Positions 30,901 through 40,055 of a stretch of DNA of 64,000 nucleotides are shown here, one piece after another. The stretch lies in contig CAVRIT010000001.1 in assembly GCA_963721345.1 (NCBI GenBank), positions 620,001 to 684,000 on the forward strand. Direction: 5' to 3'. Each line of letters starts with the position of its first letter. The first letter of the stretch is position 1. The notes below the pieces were generated by a model. That model was not told the DNA's origin. It was given only the letters and a program-made list of their open reading frames with translations, and did not search any database. The translations under genes and the position numbers were made by a program. The stretch is from JACDAN01 sp963721345 (lineage in GTDB: Bacteria; Actinomycetota; Thermoleophilia; Gaiellales; Gaiellaceae).

Positions 30901-33900
30901 ACGGTCACCGTCCAGACGACGAGCGACACGCTCGACGAGCTCGACGAGACGTTCCTCGTGAGGCTCGCCGAGGACCCGGTGAACGCGACGATCGCGGACG
31001 GTGAGGGCCTCGGGACGATCTCGGACGACGACAACCCGCCGACGATCTCGATCGCCGACACCTCGGTTTCCGAGGGCAACACCGGGACGGCGAACGCGAT
31101 CTTCACGGTCACGCTCTCCGCCGCCAGCGGTCGGCCGATCACGGTCGACTGGTCGACCGCGAACGTGAACGCGCTCGCGCCGGCCGACTACACCGACGTC
31201 CCGTCGACGACGCTCACCTTCGCCCCCGGCCAGGTCAGCCGGACAGTCACCGTGCTCGTGAAGGGCGACCTCCTCGACGAGGTCAACGAGACCTTCCACG
31301 TCAACCTCGCGAGCCCGACGAACTCCACCATCGCCGACCAGCAGGCTGTAGGAACGATCACGGACGACGACGCCCCGCCGACGGTGTCCGTGAGCGACGC
31401 GACGGTCGTCGAGGGCGAGGCGGGCGGCAGCGCGAACGCCGTCTTCACCGTCACCCTGAATGCGCCGAGCGGCCGGCAGCTCTCCGTCGACTTCGGGACG
31501 TCGGACGTCGGCGCCACCGCGCCGGGCGACTACACGACCACGCCCGGCACGCTGACCTTCGCGGCGGGCGAGACCAGCAAGATGGTCAGCGTCCCGATCG
31601 TCGGTGACGCGCTGAACGAGATCAACGAGACGTTCAACGTCATCGCTCTCGAACCCGCTCAACGTCTCGATCGGCGACGGGACCGGCGTCGGGACGATCA
31701 CCGACGACGATCCGCTGCCGGCGCTCGCGATCGACGACCTGACGGTCACCGAGGGTCACAGCGGCACGACGAGCGCCACGTTCACGGTCACACTGAGCGC
31801 GCCGAGCGGCCGCAACGTGACCGTGAACTTCGCCTCCGCCGACGGCACAGCGACCGCCGCCGGGCCCAACAGCGACTACACCGCGACCAGCGGGACGCTC
31901 ACCTTCACGCCGGGTCAGACGACGAAGACGGTCACCGTGCTCGTCAACGGCGACATCACCGACGAGATCGACGAGTCGTTCCAGGTCGATCTCTCGACGC
32001 CGGTCGCGGCCACGATCCTCGACGGCCAGGGTCTCGGGCGGATCACCGACGATGACGGCTTCCCGTCGCTCTCGGTCAACGACGTGGGAGTCACCGAGGC
32101 GAACGGCGCGAGCGTGAACGCGAACTTCACGGTCACCCTCAGCAACGCCAGCGGCCAGACCGTGAACGTCGACTACGCAACCTCCGACGGCAACGCCAAG
32201 GCCGGGTCGGACTACACCTCCGCGAGCGGCACGCTCGAGTTCGCGCCGGGCCAGCTGACCCGCACGATCACGGTGCCGGTCACGGGCGACCTCCTCGACG
32301 AGCCTGACGAGAGCTTCAACGTGACGCTGTCGAACGCCGTCCACGCGACGATCAACGACGGAACGTCGGCCTCGGCACGATCGCCGACAACGACGCGACC
32401 CCGACGCTGTCGATCAACGACGCGACGGTCGACGAAGGCAACGCTCGGAACCGGCGCGGCGATCTTCACGGTAACGCTGAACGCGCCCAGCGGCCGCGAG
32501 GTCACCGTCGACTTCGGGACGCTGAACGTGAACGCCTCCGCGCCCGCCGACTACGCCGCGAACGAACGGCCCGCTCTCGTTCGCCCCGGGTGAGACGACA
32601 AAGCAGGTCACCGTCCTCGTCAACGGCGACACGCTCGACGAGGCCAACGAGGAGTTCACCGTCAACCTGACGAATCCGGCGCACGCTACGCTCTCCGATC
32701 CGAGCGGGAAGGCGACGATCAACGACGACGATCCGCTGCCCGTCGCTCTCGATCGACGACGCCCCTACGGTGACGGAGGGCGAGACCGGCACGGTGGAGG
32801 CGACCTTCACCGTCACGCTCAGCACGGTCAGCGGCCGGACGGTCTCGGTCGACTTCGCGGCGGCCAACGGGACGGCGATCGCGCCCGGCGACTACACCAG
32901 CACTGGCGGCACGCTGATCTTCAACGCCGGTGAGACGACGAAGACCGTGACGGTGCTCGTCAACGGCGACGCGCTCAACGAGGCCCTCGAGAACTTCCAC
33001 GTGAACCTGACCACGCCCACGTTCGCGACGGTCACCGACGGCCAGGGCCTCGGCACGATCACCGACGACGACCCGCAGCCGTCGATCTCGATCAACGACC
33101 TGACGGTCACCGAGGGCCAGACCGGCACGTGACCGCTGACTTCACGGTCAGCCTGAGCTCAGCCAGCGGCCAGAGCGTCACTGTCCAGTACGCGACCGCC
33201 GGCGGCACTGCAGCTTCTCCGGCTGACTTCACGAACGTAGTCCGCCACAGTCTTGACCTTCGCACCCGGCCAGCTCACGCGCACGGTGACGGTCCTCGTG
33301 AAGGGCGACGCGCTGGACGAGATCAACGAGAACTACTTCGTGAACCTCTCGAACCCGACCGCCGCGACGATCGCGGACAACCAGGGGGTCGGGACGATCC
33401 TCGACGACGACGCTGCAGCCCGCGCTCTCGATCAACGACGTCGGCTTGACCGAGGGGAACAGCGGAAGCTCGAACCTCGTCTTCACCGTGAGCCTGTCGG
33501 CGCCGAGCGGCCAGCAGGTCAGCGTGGGCTGGGCGACCGAGGACGGCTCGGCGACCGAGCCCGCCGACTACACAGCCACCGGAAACAGCGTCAGCTTCGC
33601 CCCCGGGATCACGACGCGCCTCGTGACGGTGGTCGTGAAAAGCGACTTCCTCGACGAGATCGACGAGAACTTCCGGGTCAAGCTCACTGATCGCCGTCAA
33701 CGCGACGATCGCGGACGACGTTGGGGTCGGGACGATCGCCGACAACGACCCGCTGCCGGCGGTCTCCGTCAACGACGTCACGGTGACGGAGACGGACTCC
33801 GGCACGGCCGACGCGACCTTCACGGTCACCGTTTCGCCCGTCTCCGGCCGCACCGTCATCGTCGACTGGGGAACCTCCAACGGCGCTGCCGTGGAACCCG

Positions 33901-36572
33901 GCGACTACACCCCGACGAGCGGCTCGCTCAGCTTCGCGGCAGGCGAGACGACGAAGACTGTGACGGTTCCGGTCAAGGCGGACCTGCTCGACGAGATCAA
34001 CGAGACGTTCAACCTCGTCCTCTCGAACCCGACGAACGCGACGATCTCGGACGCGACGGGCGTCGGCCACGATCACCGACAACGATCCGTTGCCGCTGGT
34101 CTCGATCGACGACGTGACGGTCAACGAGACCGACGCGTCAGGCGCGACAGCGACCTTCACCGTCACGCTGAACAACCCGAGCGGCCGCGAGGTGTCGCGT
34201 GAACTACGCGACGGCCAACCAGTCGGCGGCGGCAGGCGGCGACTACGACGCGGCGATCGACTCGTTGATCTTCGATGCGGGGGTCACGTCCCGCACGGTG
34301 ACGATCCCGATCGCCGGTGACCTGCTCGACGAGGGCGACGAGACGTTCGTCCTCAACCTCGCGACACCCACGAACGCCATGCTTGCGGACACGCAGGGTC
34401 TCGCGACGATCGTCGACAACGATCCGACGCCGACCCTCGCCGTCGCCGACGTCTCGGTCACCGAGGGCAACGCCGGAACGACAAACGCCGACTTCGCGGT
34501 CAGCCTGAGCGCGCCGAGCGGGCGCCCTGTGACCGTCAACTACGCGACGCTCGACGCCACGGCCACGGCTCCGGCCGAGTACACAGCGAAGACCGGGACG
34601 CTGACCTTCGATCCGGGACAGACGAGCAAGACCGTCACCGTCTTGGTCGTCGGCGACGTCCGCGAGGAGACGAACGAGGACTTCTACCTCGAGCTCTCCA
34701 CGCCGACGAACGCGACGATCTCGGACGACCGCGCCGTCGGGACGATCACGGATGACGACGGCCCGCCGACCATCTCCGTCGGCGACGTCACGATCAACGA
34801 GGGCGACTCGGGCTCGCTGAACGCGGTCGTCACCGTGACGCTGTCCTGGCAGAGCGACGATCAGGTCGAGGTTGCGTACGCGACCGCAGATGAAGAAGCT
34901 ACGGCAGGCGCCGACTACACGGCGAAGGCCGGCGTATTGACGTTCGCGCCAGGTGATGCTTCGCGCACGATCGAGATCCCGGTGACGGGCGACCAGCTGG
35001 ACGAGATCGATCGAGGAGAAGTTCTTGGTCGCGCTGTCGAATCCGGTCAACGGTCAGATCGCGGACGCCGTGGGCGTCGTCAGGATCGTCGACAACGACC
35101 TGCCGCCGATCATGTCGATCAGCGACGTGCTGCTCAACGAAGGCAACTCAGGCTCGGCCGCGGCGACGTTCACGGTGTCGCTCTCCCGACCCAGCGGCCG
35201 GCCGATCACCGTCCTGTACGCGACGTCGCCCTCCCAGCCCGAGGACTACACCGCAACGAGCGGGACGCTGAGCTTCGCACCGGGCGAGACGACGAAGCTG
35301 ATCACCGTCCCCGTAACGAGCGACGCGGTGTTCGAAGCCGACGAGAGCTTCGCGGTGGACCTGACGGATCTCATCAACGCCTCGATCACCGACGCGCAGG
35401 CGATCGGCACGATCGTCAACGACGACGAGCCTCCGGCCGGTGTGACCGAGAGCCGCACCCGCGCGCTCCCCGCCGGCGGCTCGCTGTCCACGGACACCGA
35501 AGGGAACGGGGCGACGGCGGTCGACCCGCTCGAGAGCACCGTGACGACCCCGGTCGCCGGCACCGTGACGATCCAGGAGACGGCCACCTCGACGCCGGTG
35601 AGCGGCTACGACATGTTCGGGCACCAGGCGGAGATCACGGCCCCGACAACCAATGTGACCGCAGCGAGCCCGTTGCGCCTCGCGTTCCTGCTCGACGGCT
35701 CGCTGGGCACAGGACTCGAGAACGCAGCGGTGTTCCGCAACGGCGGGCTCGTCCCGGCCTGCAGCGGCGCACCCGGCGTGGCCGCACCCGACCCGTGCGT
35801 CACGGGCCGCGAAGCGCTGGCCGGCGGAGATGCGCGCATCACCGTCCTGACCTCTCGCGGTGGCCGCTGGAACTTCGGCTTCCCCACTGCGCCCCCGCCC
35901 CCGCCGCCGCCTCCTCCGCCCCCTCCGCCTCCACCGCCCCCGCCGCCGGACACGACCCCGCCCGGTGAGATCACGAACCTGCGCGTCGTCGTCGGCGACA
36001 AGACGGTGACCGTGACCTGGGCGAACCCCGCCGACGCCGACTTCCAGCGCGTGACGATCGCCCGCACGGCGCCCGGCAAGAACGCCAAGGCGCTGACGGT
36101 CTATGACGGCGGGGACCGCACCTTCATCGACCGCGGTGTGCGGAACGGACTGCGCTACAGCTATCGGATCAAGACGTTCGACCTACTCGGCAACGCGTCG
36201 GCAGGTGTCCTGGTCGCCGCCGTCCCCACGGGCGCGCTCTTCGCGCCGCTCGAGGGCGCCATGGTCACCGCACCGCCGGTGCTTCGCTGGAAGGCCGCCC
36301 CCAAGGCGACCTACTACAACGTCCAGCTCTACCTCACCCGGGGCGGCCGCCAGGTGAAGGTGCTGAGCACGTGGCCGACCCGCACCAGCATGAAGCTGAA
36401 GAGGACGTGGCGCTTCGAGGGCAAGACGCGCCACCTGGCCTCGGGCAACTACCGCTGGTACGTCTGGCCGGGCCTCGGGAAGCGCTCTGCCAACAAGTAC
36501 GGCGCCATGATCGGCAGCAGCGCCTTCACGATGAAGGGCAAGGCCGCGACGGCGAAGAAAAAGAAGAAGTAG
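15946..36572 (+). CDS. Giant secreted repeat protein: 23 Ig-like and 39 Calx-beta domains, many frameshifts
   Basis: One coding unit of 20.6 kb, about 6,875 residues. The start TTG 15946 gives a signal peptide ('RLLAASVVTVPLLLVSSAAG'). A unique N-terminal domain (~30-165) is followed by 23 Ig-like repeats (~84 residues; 16447-22257), 39 Calx-beta repeats (~112 residues; 22258-35440), a unique domain of ~135 residues, a run of 19 prolines (35892-35948), an FN3-like domain (to about 36220) and a C-terminal domain ending in five lysines. Ig repeats each carry two Cys ten residues apart. Calx-beta repeats carry the acidic 'DE-DE' and 'GTITDDD' motifs expected to bind Ca2+. There is no LPXTG or C-terminal helix. 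About 25 single-base indels break the frame, for example near 16677, 17250, 21506, 24437, 24800, 27470, 28768, 30510, 31648, 32362, 33130, 34068, 34194 and 35010, with domains resuming intact. A calcium-stiffened surface adhesin is the likeliest role. Confidence 0.85.
16447..22257 (+). repeat. Tandem 252-bp repeats encoding 23 Ig-like domains
   Basis: Twenty-three units, most exactly 252 bp, encode the pattern 'APxTTIDSGPSGLVN' / 'FSSEAGATFECS' / 'CTSPAEYLSLAEG' / 'HTFEVRATDAAGNTD'. Units 5-20 (about 17458-21490) are nearly identical in protein; units 1-2 and 21-23 are more divergent, as expected if the array grew from its centre. Units 2-4 are disturbed by several indels (16677-17360), and unit 21 carries an extra base near 21506. 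Confidence 0.9.
22258..35440 (+). repeat. Tandem ~336-bp repeats encoding 39 Calx-beta domains
   Basis: Thirty-nine units of 336 bp (some 339-345) each begin 'LSxxDVTVTEGxSGT' and end 'GTITDDDP'. Unit starts include 22258, 22588, 22921, 23260, 24958, 25300, 25636, 25972, 26308, 29341, 30013, 31714 and 34759. Units are more diverged from each other than the Ig-like units. No cysteine is evident in any in-frame unit I read. Confidence 0.9.
35892..35948 (+). repeat. Poly-proline tract (19 codons)
   Basis: Nineteen consecutive proline codons, a mixture of CCC, CCG, CCT and CCA, separate the unique C-terminal domain from the FN3-like module. The mixed codon use argues for selection on the protein rather than simple slippage. 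A polyproline II hinge is likely; translation may need EF-P. Confidence 0.85.
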
Positions 36573-36577
36573 CGCGC

Positions 36578-37189
36578 CTAGCTGCCGAGCAGATCCTTGG
36601 TGCGCTCGACGAGCTCCTGGGCGTTGAACGGCTTGCCGACGAACGCCTGAGCTCCACTCGCCTCGACCTGCTGCTCGACGTCCTCGTCGACCTTGCCGCT
36701 GAACATGATCACCTGGATCGAGTCGACGCCGTGGCGCTCGCGGACGCGCTGGAGCATCTGCCAGCCGTCCACGTGGGGCATCATCACGTCCAAGAGGATC
36801 AGGTCGGGCGGCTCCGCTTCGAGCGCGGCCAAACCCTCGTCGGCGCTGCCCGCCTCGCGCACCGAGTAGCCGTCCATCTCGAGGTTCACACGGACGAACT
36901 CGCGGATCCGCGGGTCGTCATCGACGATCAGGACGAGCGGCGCCGGGCGCGTGCGCGCCGGAGCTGCGGAGCCCGCCGACGATCCGGCGACGAACTCGTC
37001 CAGATCGCGCTGGCGATAGCGCCGGTGGCCTCCCGGCGTGTAGAACGCGGGGAGCCGGCCCTGGTCGGACCACTTGCGGATCGTGCTCTGGGCGACGCCC
37101 AGATAGCGCGCCGCCTGACCCAGCGTGAGCCAGTCGGCCGCACCCTCGCCCGGCGACTGCCGCCGGGCTCTGCCCCCGCTTTCGGCCAT
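36578..37189 (-). CDS. HTH-receiver fusion regulator
   Basis: A 203-residue protein. The N-terminus (about 20-67) is a MerR/excisionase-type helix-turn-helix: 'LTLGQAARYLGVAQST', then 'GRLPAFYTPGGHRRY'. The C-terminus (about 84-203) is a complete receiver with the acidic run 'LIVDDDPR', phospho-acceptor D124 in 'LILLDVMMPHVDGW', Ser in 'VIMFSGK' and Lys in 'AFVGKPF'. The order, DNA-binding domain first, is the reverse of most response regulators. ATG 37189 is chosen because TAGATT lies 8 nt upstream; GTG 37216 would add nine residues. No kinase gene is adjacent. It lies tail to tail with the giant-protein gene, 5 nt apart. Confidence 0.88.
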   Translation of the reverse strand: MAESGGRARRQSPGEGAADWLTLGQAARYLGVAQSTIRKWSDQGRLPAFYTPGGHRRYRQRDLDEFVAGSSAGSAAPARTRPAPLVLIVDDDPRIREFVRVNLEMDGYSVREAGSADEGLAALEAEPPDLILLDVMMPHVDGWQMLQRVRERHGVDSIQVIMFSGKVDEDVEQQVEASGAQAFVGKPFNAQELVERTKDLLGS

Positions 37190-37197
37190 TGCTGCTG

Positions 37198-37203
37198 AAT
37201 CTA
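37198..37203 (-). promoter_or_regulatory. -10 element TAGATT for the HTH-receiver gene
   Basis: TAGATT on the minus strand ends 8 nt before ATG 37189, and no Shine-Dalgarno precedes the ATG. It also argues against the GTG at 37216. Confidence 0.5.
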
Positions 37204-37240
37204 AGCAAACCTGCACATTCTTTGCACGTCTGGCTTCAGA

Positions 37241-37444
37241 TCAGGGCTGCGTCTGTGTCCACGGACGGATCGTGGTGATCTGCGTCACCGGCTCGCCCGT
37301 CCGGGGGCGCTCCTCGAGCGCCTGGCCGACCGCAATGCCGACGCCGAAGACGATCGCGAGCACCGCGGCCCAGAGAGCCCAGCGGAGCAGCGGTGGGCGC
37401 CGGCGCGGCCGTCGGCGCGGTTGCTGAGTCGGCAAGACCGTCAC
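37241..37444 (-). CDS. Small single-pass membrane protein
   Basis: A 67-residue protein with a basic N-terminus ('QQPRRRPRRRPP'), one helix ('LLRWALWAAVLAIVFGVGIAVG', about 20-40) and a Thr-rich outside tail. The start GTG 37444 overlaps the upstream stop as GTGA. It closes the DUF501 cluster; function unknown. Confidence 0.62.
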   Translation of the reverse strand: MTVLPTQQPRRRPRRRPPLLRWALWAAVLAIVFGVGIAVGQALEERPRTGEPVTQITTIRPWTQTQP

Positions 37445-37743
37445 GGGACGTAGTCGGCCGCTCCGCGCGCGTAGCGGTGGAACGCGGCGTCCTGGACGGT
37501 CGAGAACTGACGCTGCCAGCCCGTGGCTTCGACGCGGTCGTCGACTGCCTCCCGGAGCCAGTTGTCGGACGAGTCGTAGGCGTCCGCGAGCTGAGCCAGC
37601 GTGAATGTCTCCCCCATGCGCTTGCGCAGCTCTTCGGTCGCCACCTCGAGCAGGCGCACCCCGAGCTCCGAGCCCGAGCGGTCGGTCTCGAGGCGGCGGT
37701 GCCCCTCTGCCCACTGCTGGCGAGCCGCTTCGACCCGGCTCAT
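37441..37743 (-). CDS. Hypothetical helical protein downstream of DUF501
   Basis: A 100-residue, mostly helical, charged protein without cysteines or membrane segments ('MSRVEAARQQWAEGHRRL', 'LEVATEELRKRMGETF', 'YDSSDNWLREAVDD'). The ATG overlaps the DUF501 stop as ATGA, and its own stop overlaps the next gene as GTGA, so it is translated with its neighbours. I recognise no family. The cluster context hints at cell division or envelope, but that is only inference. Confidence 0.65.
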   Translation of the reverse strand: MSRVEAARQQWAEGHRRLETDRSGSELGVRLLEVATEELRKRMGETFTLAQLADAYDSSDNWLREAVDDRVEATGWQRQFSTVQDAAFHRYARGAADYVP

Positions 37744-38243
37744 CGGTCGAGCGTGCAGCACCGGTCCCCCGGCCAGAGCGGCGCGATCTCGGCGACGATC
37801 CGCTCACCGAGGGCGTAGCCCGGCCGGGCAAGGGTGAACGCGACATGGGCGTGCAGGCACTTGAGCTTCTCGGGCCGTGACGAGCCGCCGATACCGAGCT
37901 CGAGCGACGCGCCGCCCTCCTGACCGACCGAGTCTCCGGCGAGCTCGCGCCGGACGAGTTGCTGCTCCTGCGTCGCCGCCGCGAGGCTCTCGGCCAGCTC
38001 GGCGTCGTCTGCGACGGCGGCCGTCCAGCGCTCGATCCCGCCGGCCGCCTCCACGCGGGAGACCGCCGCGACGAGGTGCCGGCAGGTCAGGTAGAAGGTC
38101 GTCGGGAAGGGCTCACCCGCGCTGTCGTAGGGCGCCTGGACGGTGACGGCGGGTGCGCCGAAAGGGCAGCGGACGGCTACGCGCAGGAACGCGCGCGGCG
38201 TGCGGCCCAGCTGGCGCTCGACGACGGCCCGGTCATCATCCAT
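37740..38243 (-). CDS. DUF501 family protein
   Basis: A 167-residue protein. It has 'QLGRTPRAFLRVAVRCPFGAPAV' near the start, 'FPTTFYLTCRHLVAAVSRVEA' and 'KCLHAHVAFTLARPGY', the three conserved blocks of DUF501 (compare Rv1025). The Cys and His residues in these blocks could bind metal. In actinobacteria the gene typically follows eno and ftsB, as here with pyk and a lipoprotein gene interposed. It overlaps the ftsB-like gene by 8 nt. Function unknown. Confidence 0.88.
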   Translation of the reverse strand: MDDDRAVVERQLGRTPRAFLRVAVRCPFGAPAVTVQAPYDSAGEPFPTTFYLTCRHLVAAVSRVEAAGGIERWTAAVADDAELAESLAAATQEQQLVRRELAGDSVGQEGGASLELGIGGSSRPEKLKCLHAHVAFTLARPGYALGERIVAEIAPLWPGDRCCTLDR

Positions 38244-38580
38244 CGCCCCCTAGCCTAGTAGCGCTCTCGCGCCGCCATTCTTCGATTCCCTTCACGATGA
38301 AGAGGCGTTCGCCGCGCTTCACGAGCCCGAGCTTCCGGGCGCGGCGGGCGAGCGCGGCCGGCGTGTCGGCGTCCTCGAGCCGTCGCGCGAGCTCGTCGCG
38401 CTTCGCCCGGAGCTGCCGGACTTCGGACTGCCGTTCCTCGAGCGCGCCGCGGGTCTCGACGTAGCTCTTCAGCGGCCGGTAGTAGAGAAGCGCGACGACG
38501 GCCAGCGTCGCGAGCGCCGCCCAGCGCACGATCGGAACGCGTCTCCGGGGACGCGAAGTACGCCGCTTCGCCTTCGCCAT
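38236..38580 (-). CDS. ftsB: FtsB/DivIC-like septum formation protein
   Basis: A 114-residue bitopic membrane protein: basic N-terminus ('KAKRRTSRPRRR'), one transmembrane helix (about 19-36), then a coiled coil ('LEERQSEVRQLRAKRDELARRLED') and a short C-terminal domain with 'ARKLGLVKRGERLFIV', the conserved DivIC block. It is part of the divisome, working with FtsL and FtsQ to activate septal wall synthesis. AAGGGA lies upstream as a Shine-Dalgarno. The neighbouring DUF501 gene and nearby eno match the usual actinobacterial cluster. Confidence 0.88.
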   Translation of the reverse strand: MAKAKRRTSRPRRRVPIVRWAALATLAVVALLYYRPLKSYVETRGALEERQSEVRQLRAKRDELARRLEDADTPAALARRARKLGLVKRGERLFIVKGIEEWRRESATRLGGDG

Positions 38581-38614
38581 GACCGTCCCTTCTGGCCAGG
38601 CGGAAGAGCTCCTT

Positions 38615-40027
38615 CTAGGCGTAGGCCAGTTTGATCATGTCCGTCGTCCCGGGAATGTTGACGGCCGTTCCCGCAGTAAGAACCACGAGGTCGCCCTCGT
38701 CGAGCAGGCCCGTCCTCCGGCCCGCCTCGAGAGCGCTCGCCCACAGCTCCTCCACGTCCGCGGCTTCCGGCATGTCGATCGGCGTGACCCCCCACTCGAG
38801 CGCCATGTGCTGCAGCGCGTGGCGGTGATGCGAGAGCCCGATCACGGGCCGGCGCGGTCGCAGCCGCGCGACGACCGACGCAGTCCGGCCGGTGAACGTC
38901 GGGACGAGGATCGCCTTCGCCCCGAGTGCCTCCGCGAGGTCGCAGGCGGCGTTGGACATCGCCTGGTTCACCGTCGGCTCGTCGCCCGGCTGCGGGAACT
39001 GATGGCGGTACTCGATGCTCGGCTCGATTGCGAGCGCGATCCGGTTCATCGTCGCGACCGCCTCGAGCGGGTACTCGCCGATGGCCGTCTCCTCCGAGAG
39101 CATCAGCGCGGAGGTGCCGTCGAGGATCGCGTTGGCGATGTCGCTCGCCTCGGCGCGGGTCGGTTCCGGATGGTGGACCATCGACTCGAGCATCTGCGTC
39201 GCCGTGATCACGGGCTTTCCCCGGTCGAGTGCCGCCTTGATGATCCGCTTCTGGAGCAGCGGGACGACCTCCGGGCCGATCTCGACGCCGAGGTCTCCAC
39301 GCGCGACCATCACCGCGTCGGTCTCTTCGAGGATTGCGACGAGTGCGTCGACGGCCTCGGCCTTTTCGACCTTCGCGATCACGTGCGCCGGCGAGCCGGC
39401 CTGGTTGATCAGCGCCTTCAGGTCGCGTACGTCGGCGGCCGAGCGGACGAACGACAGGGCGACGAAGTCGACGCCGAGACCGAGCGCGAACTCGAGGTCG
39501 TCCGCATCCTTGCGCGTCAGCGCCGGGATCGGCACGGGGACGCCGGGCACGTTCACGCCCTTGTGGGAGGAGACCGGCCCGCCGACGACGACCTTGCAAC
39601 GTGCGCTTCCCTGCTGCACCGCCTCGACCCGCAGCCGGACGAGACCGTCGTCGATCAGCACGTCGTGCCCCGGCTGCAGCACCTGGCCGATGACCGCCGG
39701 ACGCACCGGAAGCTCCCCGTCGGAAGCCTCTTCACCCGTGACGACGACCTCGTCTCCTTCGTGCAGGACGACCGGCTGCTCCAGCTCGCCGATGCGCAGC
39801 TTCGGCCCCTGGAGGTCGGCGATCAGCGCGATCGGCCGCCCGAGCTCCTGCTGCGCGGCGCGAACGAGCTCCGCGTACTCGGCGTGCTCGTCGTGCGTCC
39901 CGTGCGAGAAGTTGAGGCGCGCACCGTCCATCCCGGCTCGCGCAAGGCCCAGCACCCTCTCTGCGCTCGCAGAGTTCGGCCCCAGCGTCGCGACGATCTT
40001 CGTGCGGCGGGGCAGCGTCATCGCCAC
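38615..40027 (-). CDS. pyk: Pyruvate kinase
   Basis: A 470-residue glycolytic enzyme converting phosphoenolpyruvate and ADP to pyruvate and ATP. Visible motifs are 'TKIVATLGPNSAS', 'GMDGARLNFSHGTHDEH', 'MVARGDLGVEIG', the active-site signature 'VITATQMLESM' and 'LMLSEETAIGEYP'. The C-terminal regulatory domain (about 355-470) is present. The start is GTG 40027 after a TAGGCT hexamer; ATG two codons later is also possible. Enolase, the preceding step, is encoded just upstream on the same strand. Confidence 0.96.
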   Translation of the reverse strand: MAMTLPRRTKIVATLGPNSASAERVLGLARAGMDGARLNFSHGTHDEHAEYAELVRAAQQELGRPIALIADLQGPKLRIGELEQPVVLHEGDEVVVTGEEASDGELPVRPAVIGQVLQPGHDVLIDDGLVRLRVEAVQQGSARCKVVVGGPVSSHKGVNVPGVPVPIPALTRKDADDLEFALGLGVDFVALSFVRSAADVRDLKALINQAGSPAHVIAKVEKAEAVDALVAILEETDAVMVARGDLGVEIGPEVVPLLQKRIIKAALDRGKPVITATQMLESMVHHPEPTRAEASDIANAILDGTSALMLSEETAIGEYPLEAVATMNRIALAIEPSIEYRHQFPQPGDEPTVNQAMSNAACDLAEALGAKAILVPTFTGRTASVVARLRPRRPVIGLSHHRHALQHMALEWGVTPIDMPEAADVEELWASALEAGRRTGLLDEGDLVVLTAGTAVNIPGTTDMIKLAYA

Positions 40028-40033
40028 GGCGTG

Positions 40034-40039
40034 AGCCTA
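40034..40039 (-). promoter_or_regulatory. -10 element TAGGCT for pyk
   Basis: TAGGCT on the minus strand ends 6 nt before GTG 40027. It would give a leaderless pyk transcript independent of the upstream eno transcript. Confidence 0.4.
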
Positions 40040-40055
40040 CCCATCGTGTCCGACG

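Noticed and set aside
16677..35020. Programmed frameshifting to express the giant protein
   Set aside because: The breaks lie at different positions within the repeats, have no shared slippery sequence, and similar breaks hit unrelated genes.
16447..35440. Direct repeats considered as a CRISPR array or mobile element
   Set aside because: The periods (252 and ~336 bp) are multiples of three, translate to known fold patterns and have no spacers. No cas, transposase or integrase gene is near.
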